Assembly (NCBI GenBank): GCA_963782475.1
Contig: CAWAJW010000003.1
Span: forward strand, 434,001-498,000
DNA: 64,000 bases
Direction: 5' to 3'
DNA from: CAVQBP01 sp963782475
Lineage (GTDB): Bacteria; Bacteroidota; Ignavibacteria; Ignavibacteriales; Ignavibacteriaceae
The notes beneath the pieces were generated by a model. It made no database searches and had not been told where the DNA came from. It worked only from the letters and a program-made list of their open reading frames with translations. Every line of letters starts with the position of its first letter. Position 1 is the first letter of the stretch. The position numbers and the translations under genes were made by a program. Shown one piece after another: positions 11,179 to 20,806 of this stretch.

Positions 11179-13812
11179 ATGAATCAAACACCTTTAATGT
11201 TGCAATATAATAAGATCAAGGAAGCTCATCCTGACACAATACTTTTATTCAGGATGGGGGACTTTTTTGAAACTTTTGAAGAGGATGCAAGAATAGCTTC
11301 GAAGGTGCTTGGAATAACCTTAACCAAGAGAGCAAACGGAGCGGCAGGGGAAGTCCCGTTAGCCGGTTTTCCGCATCATGCTATCGATTCCTACCTTCCT
11401 AAATTAGTAAGAGCAGGTTACAGGGTTGCTGTTTGTGAACAGATTGAAAATCCAAAGTTTGCCAAGGGAATAGTGAAAAGGGATGTTATTGAAGTTGTAA
11501 CACCGGGAGTAGCTTTTTCCGATAAATTATTAGATCATAAAAAGAATAACTACCTGATGGCTGTCTGCATTAAATCTGTTCCTTCCTCCGATTCAGAAAG
11601 TGCTGCAGGAATAGCTTTTACAGATATTTCTACAGGCGAATTTTATAGTTATGAAATTCAATCAATTTTGCTTCAGCAGCAGATTGAGTCAATTTCTCCC
11701 TCGGAAATCCTGGTTCAGAAAAAAGATAAAGAATATATTGAAAAAATAGTTCACAAAGTGAATCCCTCGATCCGTTTAACAAAGGTTGACGACTGGATCT
11801 TTAATTTTGAATATGCCAAAGATCTCCTGATAATGCAATTTAAAACGGTTACTTTAAAAGGATTCGGTATTGAAAATTTTATTCCGGGCATTATTGCATC
11901 AGGTGTAATACTTAATTATCTGCAGGAGACACAAAAAGCAAATTTATCTCATTTAAACAGAGTCTCTGCATATAATCCTTCAGAGTATATGGCTCTTGAC
12001 CACTCAACAAAAAGGAACCTTGAAATAACATCTTCGATGCATGACGGCGGCAGGGAAGGCTCATTAATTTCCATACTAGATAAAACCGAAACAGCAATGG
12101 GAGCAAGGCTTTTAAAGAAATGGATTTCCTCTCCTTTAAGGAAGCTTGATTTAATTCTAAAAAGGCAGGAGAGCGTTGAAGAGCTTTTGAAGAATAAAAA
12201 TATTCGCAGTAATTTAATTGCAGAACTTAAAGAAATCGGTGATCTTGAAAGACTGATTTCAAAAGTCTGCACCGGCAGAGCGAACCCGCGCGAAATTGTA
12301 AGCATAAAAACTTCGTTGAAGAAAATTCCTATAATCAAAAATCTTCTTGAACCGTTTACCGGAAAAACTTTAATACAGCTTAAAGATAATTTAAATCCTC
12401 TTGAGAAATTAGTTGAAAAAATTCAGACTTCAATAGTCGATTCACCTTCTTTAAGTATAGTTGACGGCGGAATAATTAAAGACGGTTTCAGCCCTGAGCT
12501 GGATGAGCTGAGGGATATATCTCTTCACGGGAAAGACTGGATTGCCAACCTTCAAAGGACGGAAAGGGAAAGCTCAAAAATCCCTTCGCTTAAAGTGAAT
12601 TTTAATAAAGTTTTTGGCTATTATATTGAAATAAGCAATGCTCATAAAGAAAAGGTTCCTGAGAATTATATACGTAAGCAGACGCTTGTTAATTCCGAAA
12701 GATATATTACTCCGGAATTAAAAACTTATGAAGATAAAATTTTAAATGCTGAAGAAAAAATTTATGATTTGGAATCTCAATTATTTAATGAAATAAGGAT
12801 TACAGTTGCCGCAGAATCTGAAAGCATTCAGCAGAATGCCCGTTTAATTGCAATGCTCGATTGCTTTATTTCATTTGCATTATGTGCGAATGAATATAAT
12901 TATGTTAAACCGGAATTAAGTGAAGATTCAAACCTTGAAATAATTGACGGTCGTCATCCTGTTGTTGAAAGAATTCTGCCTCCGGGTGAAAAATATACTC
13001 CTAATTCTTGCAGGCTAGATAATGAAAATGATCAGATAATAATTTTAACCGGTCCTAATATGGCGGGGAAATCGGTTTATTTGCGTCAAATCGGGCTGAT
13101 AATTTTATTGGCGCAGATCGGCTCTTTTGTTCCAGCCAAAGAAGCAAAAATAGGATTGGTTGACAGAATCTTTACGCGTGTTGGTGCAAGCGATAATATA
13201 TCTTCAGGGGAAAGCACCTTCCTGGTTGAAATGCAGGAAGCAGCAAACATTTTGAATAATGCTACAAGTAAAAGCCTTATTCTGCTTGATGAAATCGGAA
13301 GAGGTACAAGCACATTTGACGGGATCTCAATCGCCTGGGCAATAACAGAATATCTTCATGAGAATTCTGAAGTTTCTGCTAAAACATTATTTGCAACCCA
13401 TTATCATGAATTAAATGAAATGGCTGAAATCTTCCCAAGGATAAAAAATTACAAAGTTGAAGTTAGAGAGTATGACGATAAAGTCATATTCCTGCATAAA
13501 GTAAATCCGGGCAGAGCAGACCACAGCTACGGAATACAAGTGGGGCAAATGGCAGGACTGCCGGTGTTCGTTACAAACCGCGCAAAAGAAATTCTGCAGA
13601 ATCTTGAGAGTAAAGAGTTAACTCCTTACGAAGAAAAGAAAGAAAAGCTTAAAAAATTAAAAAGGGGAGAGGATAACCAGATCAGCATGTTTGAATTTCA
13701 CGATGATGAGCTAAGAGGAGAATTAAACGAACTGGAGATAAATAATTTAACCCCCATTGAAGCATTGAATAAGCTGCATGAATTGAAGAAGAAGGTGAAG
13801 GAGAAGGGGTGA
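11179..13812 (+). CDS. mutS: DNA mismatch repair ATPase MutS
   Basis: 877 residues, full length for bacterial MutS1. The N-terminal mismatch-reading domain has RMGDFFETF, with the Phe-x-Glu that stacks on the mismatch, and LTKRANG. The core and clamp follow, then the ATPase: Walker A TGPNMAGKS, Walker B LILLDEIGRGTS, signature loop DNISSGESTF, and ATHYHELNEM. The C-terminal helix-turn region (LTPIEALNKLHELKKK) is present. It binds mispairs and recruits MutL. No mutL is next to it; a four-helix-bundle gene island follows within about 100 bases. The frame is intact, unlike several neighbours. Confidence 0.97.
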   Translation: MNQTPLMLQYNKIKEAHPDTILLFRMGDFFETFEEDARIASKVLGITLTKRANGAAGEVPLAGFPHHAIDSYLPKLVRAGYRVAVCEQIENPKFAKGIVKRDVIEVVTPGVAFSDKLLDHKKNNYLMAVCIKSVPSSDSESAAGIAFTDISTGEFYSYEIQSILLQQQIESISPSEILVQKKDKEYIEKIVHKVNPSIRLTKVDDWIFNFEYAKDLLIMQFKTVTLKGFGIENFIPGIIASGVILNYLQETQKANLSHLNRVSAYNPSEYMALDHSTKRNLEITSSMHDGGREGSLISILDKTETAMGARLLKKWISSPLRKLDLILKRQESVEELLKNKNIRSNLIAELKEIGDLERLISKVCTGRANPREIVSIKTSLKKIPIIKNLLEPFTGKTLIQLKDNLNPLEKLVEKIQTSIVDSPSLSIVDGGIIKDGFSPELDELRDISLHGKDWIANLQRTERESSKIPSLKVNFNKVFGYYIEISNAHKEKVPENYIRKQTLVNSERYITPELKTYEDKILNAEEKIYDLESQLFNEIRITVAAESESIQQNARLIAMLDCFISFALCANEYNYVKPELSEDSNLEIIDGRHPVVERILPPGEKYTPNSCRLDNENDQIIILTGPNMAGKSVYLRQIGLIILLAQIGSFVPAKEAKIGLVDRIFTRVGASDNISSGESTFLVEMQEAANILNNATSKSLILLDEIGRGTSTFDGISIAWAITEYLHENSEVSAKTLFATHYHELNEMAEIFPRIKNYKVEVREYDDKVIFLHKVNPGRADHSYGIQVGQMAGLPVFVTNRAKEILQNLESKELTPYEEKKEKLKKLKRGEDNQISMFEFHDDELRGELNELEINNLTPIEALNKLHELKKKVKEKG

Positions 13813-13841
13813 ATTGCGGGAAAACATTCGGGTGAATGGGT

Positions 13842-13871
13842 GATTGAATGAATGAGTAAATGGATGAATGA
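13842..13871. repeat. Left inverted repeat flanking four-helix-bundle gene
   Basis: Thirty bases beginning GATTGAATGA that pair with the reverse complement of 14388-14417 at 25 of 30 positions. With the right copy it brackets a single gene, as if that gene were inserted as a unit after mutS. Confidence 0.55.
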
Positions 13872-13918
13872 TTTTTCTAATATATATATAAATGTGAAAT
13901 AATAAAAGGATAAAAATC

Positions 13919-14386
13919 ATGAATCCTAAAGCAGAAAAATATTTAGAGAGGAACAAGAATATTAATAGGGGTTATAGAAAATTAGATGTTTGGAAGGAAT
14001 CTATTGAATTATATGCATTTGTTAAAAAGAAATTAAAATTAATAAAAGAGATATCCTTTAAAGTTAAGGCTCAGATCGAAGACTCGGCTTTATCTGTTTC
14101 TTCAAATATCTCTGAAGGATATTGCAGAAGATATCTAAAAGAGAATATACAATTCAACACTATTGCTTTATCATCATTGGGTGAAAACTATTCACAAGTT
14201 TTCGCTCTTTTTAATTCAGAGGAAATCGATGAAGAGTGGTTTGTAGAATATGATAAAATACACTACTCTATTGAAAATAAACTTATTAAACTTAATAAAG
14301 TAAGTATTGAAAATTTAATGAATAATTATGATTGGAAAAATGATTATCAAGTTAAGGAAATAATAACAGAATATAATGATTTATAG
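13919..14386 (+). CDS. Four-helix-bundle (S23-type) protein
   Basis: 155 residues. The YRKLDVWKESIELY start of helix 1, the SALSVSSNISEGYCR loop and LSSLGENYSQ place it in the four-helix-bundle family first found as 23S rRNA intervening-sequence proteins. No enzyme activity is known for the family; members are scattered as single-gene insertions. The gene is bracketed by 30-base imperfect inverted repeats (13842-13871 and 14388-14417), supporting an island that moved in. ATG 13919 follows an AAAAGGAT ribosome-binding site. Confidence 0.85.
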   Translation: MNPKAEKYLERNKNINRGYRKLDVWKESIELYAFVKKKLKLIKEISFKVKAQIEDSALSVSSNISEGYCRRYLKENIQFNTIALSSLGENYSQVFALFNSEEIDEEWFVEYDKIHYSIENKLIKLNKVSIENLMNNYDWKNDYQVKEIITEYNDL

Positions 14387-14387
14387 T

Positions 14388-14417
14388 TCATTCAACCATT
14401 CATCCAATCATTCAATC
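14388..14417. repeat. Right inverted repeat flanking four-helix-bundle gene
   Basis: Reverse-complement partner of 13842-13871 (25 of 30 bases pair), starting two bases after the stop region of the four-helix-bundle gene. Confidence 0.55.
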
Positions 14418-14446
14418 AACATGAATTAAAATGGAGGCTATATAAC

Positions 14447-15064
14447 TTGAAAATATTCTTTTATTTTATAATAAATTTTTTAATACTCATTTCGCTTATT
14501 TCCTGCGGAAGGAATTATACCCCGGAGCAAAAAAAGTATATCTCAGAAATCGAAAAGCAGAGAAAAGAAAAGGACGATTATATGAAGAATGATCCGGGTT
14601 CACCATTCAACCAGGATCCAAAAGCACATTTTCAAAATCTAAAGTATTATGATGTGGACCCTGATTATGTTTTTCGGAGCAAACTCTATGAATATAAGAA
14701 TAAGGATACAGTCAAAATCTTTGGAACTAAAGGAGAGGAAAGAAAAGCTGTCAGAATCGGCTATGTAAAAATAAATTTTAAGCAGGGTGAAAGGAATGTT
14801 AATGTTTATAAAAGCAGCAGTAAGAAGGGTGAAATATATTACAGCATCTGGTTTACTGATTTGACTACCGGAGATGAAACCTACGGAGTGGGGAGATATC
14901 TTGACTTTGATTTTAATCCCGATTCGAACTTTATTTATACTATTGATTTTAATCTTGCTTATAGTCCTTATTGTTCATATAGTTCGAAATATTCGTGTGC
15001 GATACCGACCAAGGAAGATCATATTGACCTGGCAGTTAAAGCCGGGGAGAAAAGATTTCATTAA
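14447..15064 (+). CDS. DUF1684 lipoprotein
   Basis: 205 residues starting at TTG 14447, chosen because GGAGG lies about ten bases ahead and it gives a clean lipoprotein signal ending ISLISCG (Cys about residue 20). The body has the DUF1684 landmarks: an N-terminal KKYISEIEKQRKEKDDY helix, DPGSPF, GDETYGVGRYLDFD, DFNLAYSPYCSYSS and a C-terminal AVKAGEKRFH. Function of the family is unknown. It should sit in a membrane facing the periplasm. It precedes the aromatic-pathway genes with a gap of about 160 bases and is probably a separate unit. Confidence 0.85.
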   Translation: MKIFFYFIINFLILISLISCGRNYTPEQKKYISEIEKQRKEKDDYMKNDPGSPFNQDPKAHFQNLKYYDVDPDYVFRSKLYEYKNKDTVKIFGTKGEERKAVRIGYVKINFKQGERNVNVYKSSSKKGEIYYSIWFTDLTTGDETYGVGRYLDFDFNPDSNFIYTIDFNLAYSPYCSYSSKYSCAIPTKEDHIDLAVKAGEKRFH

Positions 15065-15223
15065 AATGGAAGATGCCGGCAGATCCTTAAATAGATGAAG
15101 CCGGAAATGAAGAAAAATAATTCTCATTTATAAATTCATTCTTTTGTTTAATAAGGATATCTTAGTCTGAATTTTTTCAGTTTTATTTAAATACGGTTAT
15201 TAAAAACTAAATACGGAGAAAAA

Positions 15224-16238
15224 GTGGTTATAGTTCTTGATAAAAATGTAACCGATGCACAATACGAAAATGTTGTTAAACATTTGGAGGACTTCGGTTT
15301 TGCTGTACATAAATCTACAGGTGTCCAGCAAATAGTTCTTGGCGCTATTGGTGTTAAACCCGATTTCGATATTAGGAAAGTTAAAATTCTGGAAGGGGTA
15401 GCTGAAGTCTACAGGATTACCGAACCTTTCAAATTAGCAAGCAGGACATTTAAGAAAGAAGATACGGTAATTTCAATCAAAGATGTAAAAATCGGCGGCA
15501 ATGAAGTAGTGATGATGGCCGGGCCCATGCTCGGTTGAAAGTGAAGAGCAGATATTTAAGTTAGCAGAAATTGTTTCAAGCGCAGGAGCTAAAATTTTAA
15601 GAGGCGGTGCATTTAAACCGCGTACTTCTCCATATTCTTTCCAGGGAATGGGGGAGGAAGGATTAAAGCTTTTAAGAAAGGCCGCAGATAAATATAACCT
15701 GCTTGTAATTACTGAAGTTATGGAAAATGCACAAATCCCGCTTATTGCAGAATATACTGATATATTCCAGGTTGGTGCAAGAAATATGCAGAATTTTCCG
15801 CTTCTTAATGAGTTAGGGAAAACAACAACACCTGTTATGCTAAAGAGAGGACTTGCTGCAACCGTCGAAGACTGGTTAATGTCAGCAGAGTATGTCCTTT
15901 CAAATGGCAACAGGGATTTGATGCTTTGTGAAAGAGGAATAAGAACGTTTGAAACTTATACAAGAAATACTTTTGATCTTTCAGCTATTCCAGTGGTTCA
16001 CAAGAGAAGCCATTTACCTGTAATTGCTGATCCTTCTCATGCAACAGGATTAAGGGATAAAGTTCTCCCGATGGCAAGAGCAGCAGTTGCTGCCGGTGCA
16101 GATGGTTTAATGGTTGAAGTGCATCATGATCCGGAACATGCATTATCCGACGGCCCGCAGGCTCTTTTACCGGAACAGTTTACTGAATTAATGGAACAGG
16201 TTAAGTTGATCGCCCAGGTAATCGGCAGGAAGATGTAA
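15224..16238 (+). CDS. aroF: 3-deoxy-7-phosphoheptulonate (DAHP) synthase, one frameshift
   Basis: Type I beta DAHP synthase, joining phosphoenolpyruvate and erythrose 4-phosphate in the first step of the shikimate pathway. GTG 15224 opens an N-terminal ferredoxin-like regulatory domain (VIVLDKNVTDAQY, about 70 residues), followed by the barrel: MMAGPCSVES, KILRGGAFKPRTSPYSFQG, QVGARNMQNF, MLKRG, DPSHATG and MVEVHHDPEHALSDG. The frame breaks at about 15525-15532, where an extra C in GGGCCCATGC turns AGPCSVES into a stop 8 bases on; deleting it restores one frame of about 338 residues. In a pathway gene like this a single homopolymer indel points to assembly error. tyrA follows 87 bases downstream. 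Confidence 0.9.
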
Positions 16239-16325
16239 AGGAAATTCTTTAATTAAAAATTAAAAATTATGCAATCACTCATGTGAATTAAATTAATCTA
16301 ATGATATAAATATTCAATTTTAGTA

Positions 16326-17402
16326 ATGAAAAATATTTCAATTGTCGGAATCGGACTAATCGGCGGTTCAATTGCCAAAGCTCTAAAAAATTCAGGTAAA
16401 GATTTTATAATAAATGGTTACGATAAGCCTAATGTCATCGAATCAGCAATTAAACAAAAGGTAATTGACAAAAATTTAGGCTGCATTGAGGAAGCAAAAG
16501 ACTCAGAGATAATATTCCTTTGTCTTCCGACAGATCTTTCTTTAAAAGCTTTGAAAGAATTAGCTCCTGTTATAAATGAAAACAGCATCATAACAGATGT
16601 CTGCGGTGTGAAAGGTATTTTTGAAAAGGAATGGGAATCGGTAAATAGTAAAGGGATTTATATTGGCGGGCATCCGATGACAGGAAAAGAATCGGGAGGA
16701 TTTGAAAATTCGGATCAGCTTTTGTTTGAAAACTCAGTTTATATTATTTCAGACTCGCAAAAAGATAAAGACAGGATAAAAGAACTTACAGATATTATTC
16801 ATTTGCTTGGAGCACGAATTAGATTTTTAGATCCGTTTATTCATGATAAAATTATAGCGCAGGTTAGTCATCTTCCCCAGCTTTTAGCGGTAACCCTGGT
16901 AAATTCCGTTTCTAAAAATGATAACGGAATAAATTATCTTGATTTTGCAGCCGGCGGTTTCAGGGATATGACCAGGATTGCTTCAGCTAATTTCGATATC
17001 TGGGAGCCGGTTATTAAAATGAACAAGGATGAGATTGTTGCAGCTTTGCAATTGATTAATAATAATTTGAATAATCTTGAAGTTTTGCTCAAAGAGCAAA
17101 GTATTGATACTTTGAAAGAACTTTTTGACAAAGCACGTGCAAAGAGAGATGAGATTCCCAAAAATACAAAAGGTTTTATTAATCCTTTATATGATCTATT
17201 TGTCTATGTAAAAGATGAACCTGGGGTATTAAGTAAATTAACAACTGCTTTGTTCCGGAATTCTATTAATATTAAAGATATGGAACTGCTCAAAATAAGG
17301 GAAGGTACAGGAGGTACATTCAGAATTTCTTTCCAGTCGCAAAAAGATGCGGATAGGGCTGAAAAAATTATTACTGAAATTGGTTTCCGAACCAAGATTT
17401 AA
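16326..17402 (+). CDS. tyrA: Prephenate dehydrogenase with C-terminal ACT domain
   Basis: 358 residues. The N-terminal NAD-binding motif is IVGIGLIGGSIAKAL; then come CLPTDLSLKAL, DVCGVK, GGHPMTGKESGGFENS and the dimer helix with VSHLPQLLAV, all typical of TyrA, which oxidatively decarboxylates prephenate to 4-hydroxyphenylpyruvate. The last 75 residues (YDLFVYVKDEPGVLSKLTTAL) form an ACT domain, expected to bind tyrosine for feedback control. It lies just behind the DAHP synthase gene in the same direction, a likely tyrosine-biosynthesis operon. Confidence 0.93.
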   Translation: MKNISIVGIGLIGGSIAKALKNSGKDFIINGYDKPNVIESAIKQKVIDKNLGCIEEAKDSEIIFLCLPTDLSLKALKELAPVINENSIITDVCGVKGIFEKEWESVNSKGIYIGGHPMTGKESGGFENSDQLLFENSVYIISDSQKDKDRIKELTDIIHLLGARIRFLDPFIHDKIIAQVSHLPQLLAVTLVNSVSKNDNGINYLDFAAGGFRDMTRIASANFDIWEPVIKMNKDEIVAALQLINNNLNNLEVLLKEQSIDTLKELFDKARAKRDEIPKNTKGFINPLYDLFVYVKDEPGVLSKLTTALFRNSINIKDMELLKIREGTGGTFRISFQSQKDADRAEKIITEIGFRTKI

Positions 17403-17523
17403 TGTGGAAAACACTTCATTACTCTCTTTTATCATTTTATCTTATTGCTAAATTATAATAAATTGCATCGCTTTTTTTAAAAAATTAAAGTTTAGATCAT
17501 TACATTATTGTAAAAGTTTCATT

Positions 17524-18867
17524 ATGCTGAATTTCGACAGAATAAAGATTATTGTTTTAGTAATTATTTCCATTTCATTGAGTAAAGCTTTTGCACAGGA
17601 AGGTGCAGCTCAAATAAAAAAGACTTACTATCCGAACGGCACTTTAAAAACCCAGGGGGATTATGTTAATGGAAAGCTCGACGGAACATATCTGGAATAT
17701 TACCCCGACGGACATCTATGGAAAGAATGGAAGTTTAAAGACGGTAAGGAAGAAGGGAAATCTACATGGTACTTTGATAACGGGATTTTAAGTATTGCAT
17801 GGAATTATCACAACGGGGAAAAAGAAGATACTTCAAAATGGTATTATGAAACAGGAGAATTATGGGCAATTCAGAATTATCATCATGGTAAGCTAGAAGG
17901 AATCACAAAAACTTTTTATAAAACAGGCGAATTGCAGGGTGAATGGAATTTTATAGACGGTGTTCTGCAAGGGCTTTCAAAAACCTACTATAAATCGGGA
18001 CAATTAGAAGTTGAAAAAAATTTTAAAGACGGTTTATTAAACGGAGTTACAAAAGTTTATAATCCCAACGGGATAGTCGCACTAAACGCTTTTTTTGTTA
18101 ATGATAAAATAGAGGGAGAAGTAACAATTTATGATGAGGCAGGAAACCTTAGAGTTAAGGATGAATATGTGAATGACGAATTAACAAACCGGGTTAAATA
18201 TGATTATACCGGTAAGCTGGAAGGTGTGGAAAAGACTGTAAGAAATTATTATGATAACGGTTCAATGAAGGAAGAGATCTATTACAAAGATAGTAAAAAG
18301 GATGGACCTTACAGGATTTATTATGAAAGCGGTTATTTAAAGGAAGAATGGAATTACAGCAATGATACTTTAAATGGGAAATCTTATACTTATTACGAAG
18401 GAGGCATCCTTCAATCTGAAATGGATTATGTAAAAGGATTAAGGAAAGGGGTAACAAAAAATTTTTACGATACCGGCGAAAAAAAATCAGAAATTTACTA
18501 TGAAAATAATGCAATGAACGGTATTTATTTGAAGTACTATAAAAACGGCAACCTGGAATCTGCAGATCATTATAAGAACAATGTTAAAAACGGGGAATCA
18601 ACAACTTATTATGACAACGGACTTGCTGAAACCGATGGGAATTATATTGATGGTGCCTTACAAGGTAAAGTTACCACATATTTTAAAAACGGCGGTGTTG
18701 AACAGGTAGCAAATTATAATAATGATGTTCTTGAAGGATGGTTAAGAGTCTACTTTAATAATAAAGAATTGAAGAAGGAAGAATTTTATAAAAATGGTGT
18801 TCTTCAAACCCGCAAAGAATATAATATCAAAGGTATATTAGTCTCTACCTACGGCTATAATAAATAA
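17524..18867 (+). CDS. Exported MORN/YwqK-repeat protein
   Basis: 447 residues: a signal peptide ending SKAFAQ, then about 17 repeats of roughly 22 residues of the form YYxNGxLxxExxYKDGxxxGxxxxY, the MORN_2 (YwqK antitoxin-like) repeat, filling the rest of the protein. These fold as a beta-solenoid. In Bacteroidota such proteins are common, exported and of unknown role; the YwqK antitoxin label is only a domain name. No sorting domain is seen at the C-terminus. Single-gene unit, followed by the palindromic repeat region. Confidence 0.85.
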   Translation: MLNFDRIKIIVLVIISISLSKAFAQEGAAQIKKTYYPNGTLKTQGDYVNGKLDGTYLEYYPDGHLWKEWKFKDGKEEGKSTWYFDNGILSIAWNYHNGEKEDTSKWYYETGELWAIQNYHHGKLEGITKTFYKTGELQGEWNFIDGVLQGLSKTYYKSGQLEVEKNFKDGLLNGVTKVYNPNGIVALNAFFVNDKIEGEVTIYDEAGNLRVKDEYVNDELTNRVKYDYTGKLEGVEKTVRNYYDNGSMKEEIYYKDSKKDGPYRIYYESGYLKEEWNYSNDTLNGKSYTYYEGGILQSEMDYVKGLRKGVTKNFYDTGEKKSEIYYENNAMNGIYLKYYKNGNLESADHYKNNVKNGESTTYYDNGLAETDGNYIDGALQGKVTTYFKNGGVEQVANYNNDVLEGWLRVYFNNKELKKEEFYKNGVLQTRKEYNIKGILVSTYGYNK

Positions 18868-18881
18868 TTAGATACGACGTG

Positions 18882-18962
18882 TTTTTTACCGCAGAGATAA
18901 CAGAGGAGCCGCAGAGATCGCAGAGAAAATAATAACTCTGTTACTTCTGAGGTCAATTTTCT
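18882..18962. repeat. Palindromic repeat unit left of GxxExxY gene
   Basis: Contains ACCGCAGAGATAACAGAGG and AACTCTGTTA, the same unit that is repeated four times right of the gene, but its right-hand CTCTGCGGT arm is missing where the gene's leader begins. This suggests the gene was inserted into, or carried with, the repeat. Confidence 0.7.
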
Positions 18963-18978
18963 TTAATAGGGGATCAAA

Positions 18979-19365
18979 ATGGAAATAAATCAAATTACAT
19001 CCGTTATTATTAAAAATGCTATCAAAGTTCATAAAACCATAGGTCCCGGTCTTTTGGAAAGTGCTTATAAAGAGTGCCTTGCTTATGAACTTGTAAATGA
19101 TGGAATGTTTATTGAAAAAGAAAAAGCATTGCCTTTAATTTATAATGATGTCCGTTTGGAATGTGGTTATAGGATCGATTTATTAGTAGAAAGAAAAGTT
19201 GTAGTTGAGATAAAATCTGTTGATACACTGGCAGATATACATACAGCACAAATTTTAACATATCTGAAACTTTCAAATTGTAAAATAGGGATACTAATTA
19301 ATTTTAATGTAACAATTTTAAAAAATGGAATTAGAAGATATATAAATAAATATTATATAGAATGA
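18979..19365 (+). CDS. GxxExxY family protein (PD-(D/E)XK-like fold)
   Basis: 128 residues. GPGLLESAYKECLAYEL contains the family motif GxxExxY, and CGYRIDLLVERKVVVEIKSVD has the D...ExK arrangement of PD-(D/E)XK nuclease-like folds. TAQILTYLKLSNCKIGILINFN is the conserved end. Function is not established; a nuclease role is inferred from the fold. The gene is enclosed by one palindromic unit on its left and four on its right. ATG 18979 follows an AGGGG sequence. Confidence 0.88.
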   Translation: MEINQITSVIIKNAIKVHKTIGPGLLESAYKECLAYELVNDGMFIEKEKALPLIYNDVRLECGYRIDLLVERKVVVEIKSVDTLADIHTAQILTYLKLSNCKIGILINFNVTILKNGIRRYINKYYIE

Positions 19366-19381
19366 AAATATTTTACGACAT

Positions 19382-19837
19382 GTTTTTACCACAGAGATAA
19401 CAGAGGTTCCACAGAGATCGCAGAGAAAATAATAATTCTGTTAACTCTGAGTCTACTCTGTGGTTAATTCTTTAAAAGTAATCGTTTAACAATGTGTATT
19501 TTTACCACAGAGATAACAGAGGAGCCACAGAGATTGCAGAGAAAATAATAATTCTGTTACCTCTGAGTCTTCTCTGTTTCCTCTTTGGTTAATTTTTTAA
19601 AAGTAATCGTTTAATAATGCGTATTTTACCACAGAGATAACAGAGGTTCCACAGAGATCTGCAGAGAAAATAATAACTCTGTTAGCTCTGAGTCTTCTCT
19701 GCTTCCTCTGCGGTTAATTCTTAAAAAGGAATCGTTTAGCAATGTATATTTTACCGCAGAGATAATAGAGGAGCCGCAGAGAGCGCGGAGGGAAAATGAT
19801 ACACATTGAATTTCTTCTGCGGTTAAATTTTTATGGA
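19382..19837. repeat. Four tandem palindromic repeats right of GxxExxY gene
   Basis: Units begin with ACCACAGAG or ACCGCAGAG at about 19388, 19504, 19628 and 19753, a period of 116-125 bases. Each has the motif series CAGAGATAACAGAGG, CACAGAGAT, GCAGAGAAAATAATAA and CTCTGTTA, and can fold on itself (19388-19396 ACCACAGAG with 19456-19464 CTCTGTGGT). Spacers share AAAGTAATCGTTTAACAATG. The last unit is the most divergent. No reading frame is present. Not a CRISPR: units are long, palindromic and have no unique spacers. Confidence 0.8.
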
Positions 19838-19909
19838 GGGGAAAATTAGATATTTTATAAAGAGATTATTTATCTTTAAAATACTGAATGAAAAATTTTT
19901 TACAATAAT

Positions 19910-20806
19910 ATGAAAAATAAAATCCCTTCAAAATTTACTGTCGGCTTGATACAGATTGCGTTAAGTAAGAATCCGGATGATAATCTGAAAAAATCAATAA
20001 GCTGGATTAATAAAGCTGCAAAAGAAGGAGCAGAGGTAATATGCCTGCCGGAGCTTTTCCGGTCACAATACTTTTGCCAAAAAGAAGATATCAGTAATTT
20101 TGATCTTGCAGAAACAATTCCAGGGCAATCCACTGAAGAAATCGGGAAAGCTGCAAAGAAAAACAGAGTTGCAGTTATTGCATCTATTTTTGAAAGACGC
20201 GCTTCAGGGATCTACCATAACAGCGTTGCATTAATTAATCCGAAAGGTGAAGTTGAGGGGATATACCGTAAAATGCATATTCCTGATGATCCTGCTTATT
20301 ACGAAAAATTTTATTTTACACCCGGAGACCTCGGTTATAAATCCTTCAATACAAAATTTGGTAATATCGGAACACTTATCTGCTGGGATCAATGGTATCC
20401 TGAGAGTGCACGGTTAACTGCATTAAAAGGAGCAAACATTTTATTTTATCCGACTGCTATCGGCTGGCATCCGCATGAAAAGAAAAAGGAAGGGAAAGCT
20501 CAATTTGATTCATGGCAGACAATTCAAAGAGGACATGCAATTGCTAACGGAGTATATGTTGCAGCCTGCAATAGAATCGGTTTGGAAAAACAATCAAAAG
20601 ATTCTGCCGGAATAGAATTCTGGGGGTCATCATTTATTTCCGATCCGCAGGGAATAATTATCGCGCAGGCTTCCAAAGATAAAGAAGAAATTATTATAGG
20701 TGAAATAGACCTGGAAAGAATTGAATATATCCGCCGCAACTGGCCGTTTTTACGGGACCGCAGAATTGATTCGTATGCAGGAATTGAAAAGAGGTTTATC
20801 GAATGA
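19910..20806 (+). CDS. aguB: N-carbamoylputrescine amidase
   Basis: 298-residue nitrilase-superfamily enzyme. The catalytic Glu-Lys-Cys triad is visible: Glu in CLPELFRSQYFC, Lys in YRKMHIPDDP and Cys in LICWDQWYPE. The YFTPGD and GWHPHEK blocks point to N-carbamoylputrescine hydrolysis to putrescine, CO2 and ammonia. Its stop overlaps the start of aguA by four bases (ATGA), so the two are translationally coupled and act in sequence from agmatine. Cytoplasmic. Confidence 0.95.
   Translation: MKNKIPSKFTVGLIQIALSKNPDDNLKKSISWINKAAKEGAEVICLPELFRSQYFCQKEDISNFDLAETIPGQSTEEIGKAAKKNRVAVIASIFERRASGIYHNSVALINPKGEVEGIYRKMHIPDDPAYYEKFYFTPGDLGYKSFNTKFGNIGTLICWDQWYPESARLTALKGANILFYPTAIGWHPHEKKKEGKAQFDSWQTIQRGHAIANGVYVAACNRIGLEKQSKDSAGIEFWGSSFISDPQGIIIAQASKDKEEIIIGEIDLERIEYIRRNWPFLRDRRIDSYAGIEKRFIE

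Noticed and set aside
19382..19837. Possible CRISPR array
   Set aside because: Repeats are about 80 bases or more, palindromic and themselves contain CAGAG subrepeats; the spacers are also similar to one another, and no cas genes are near.
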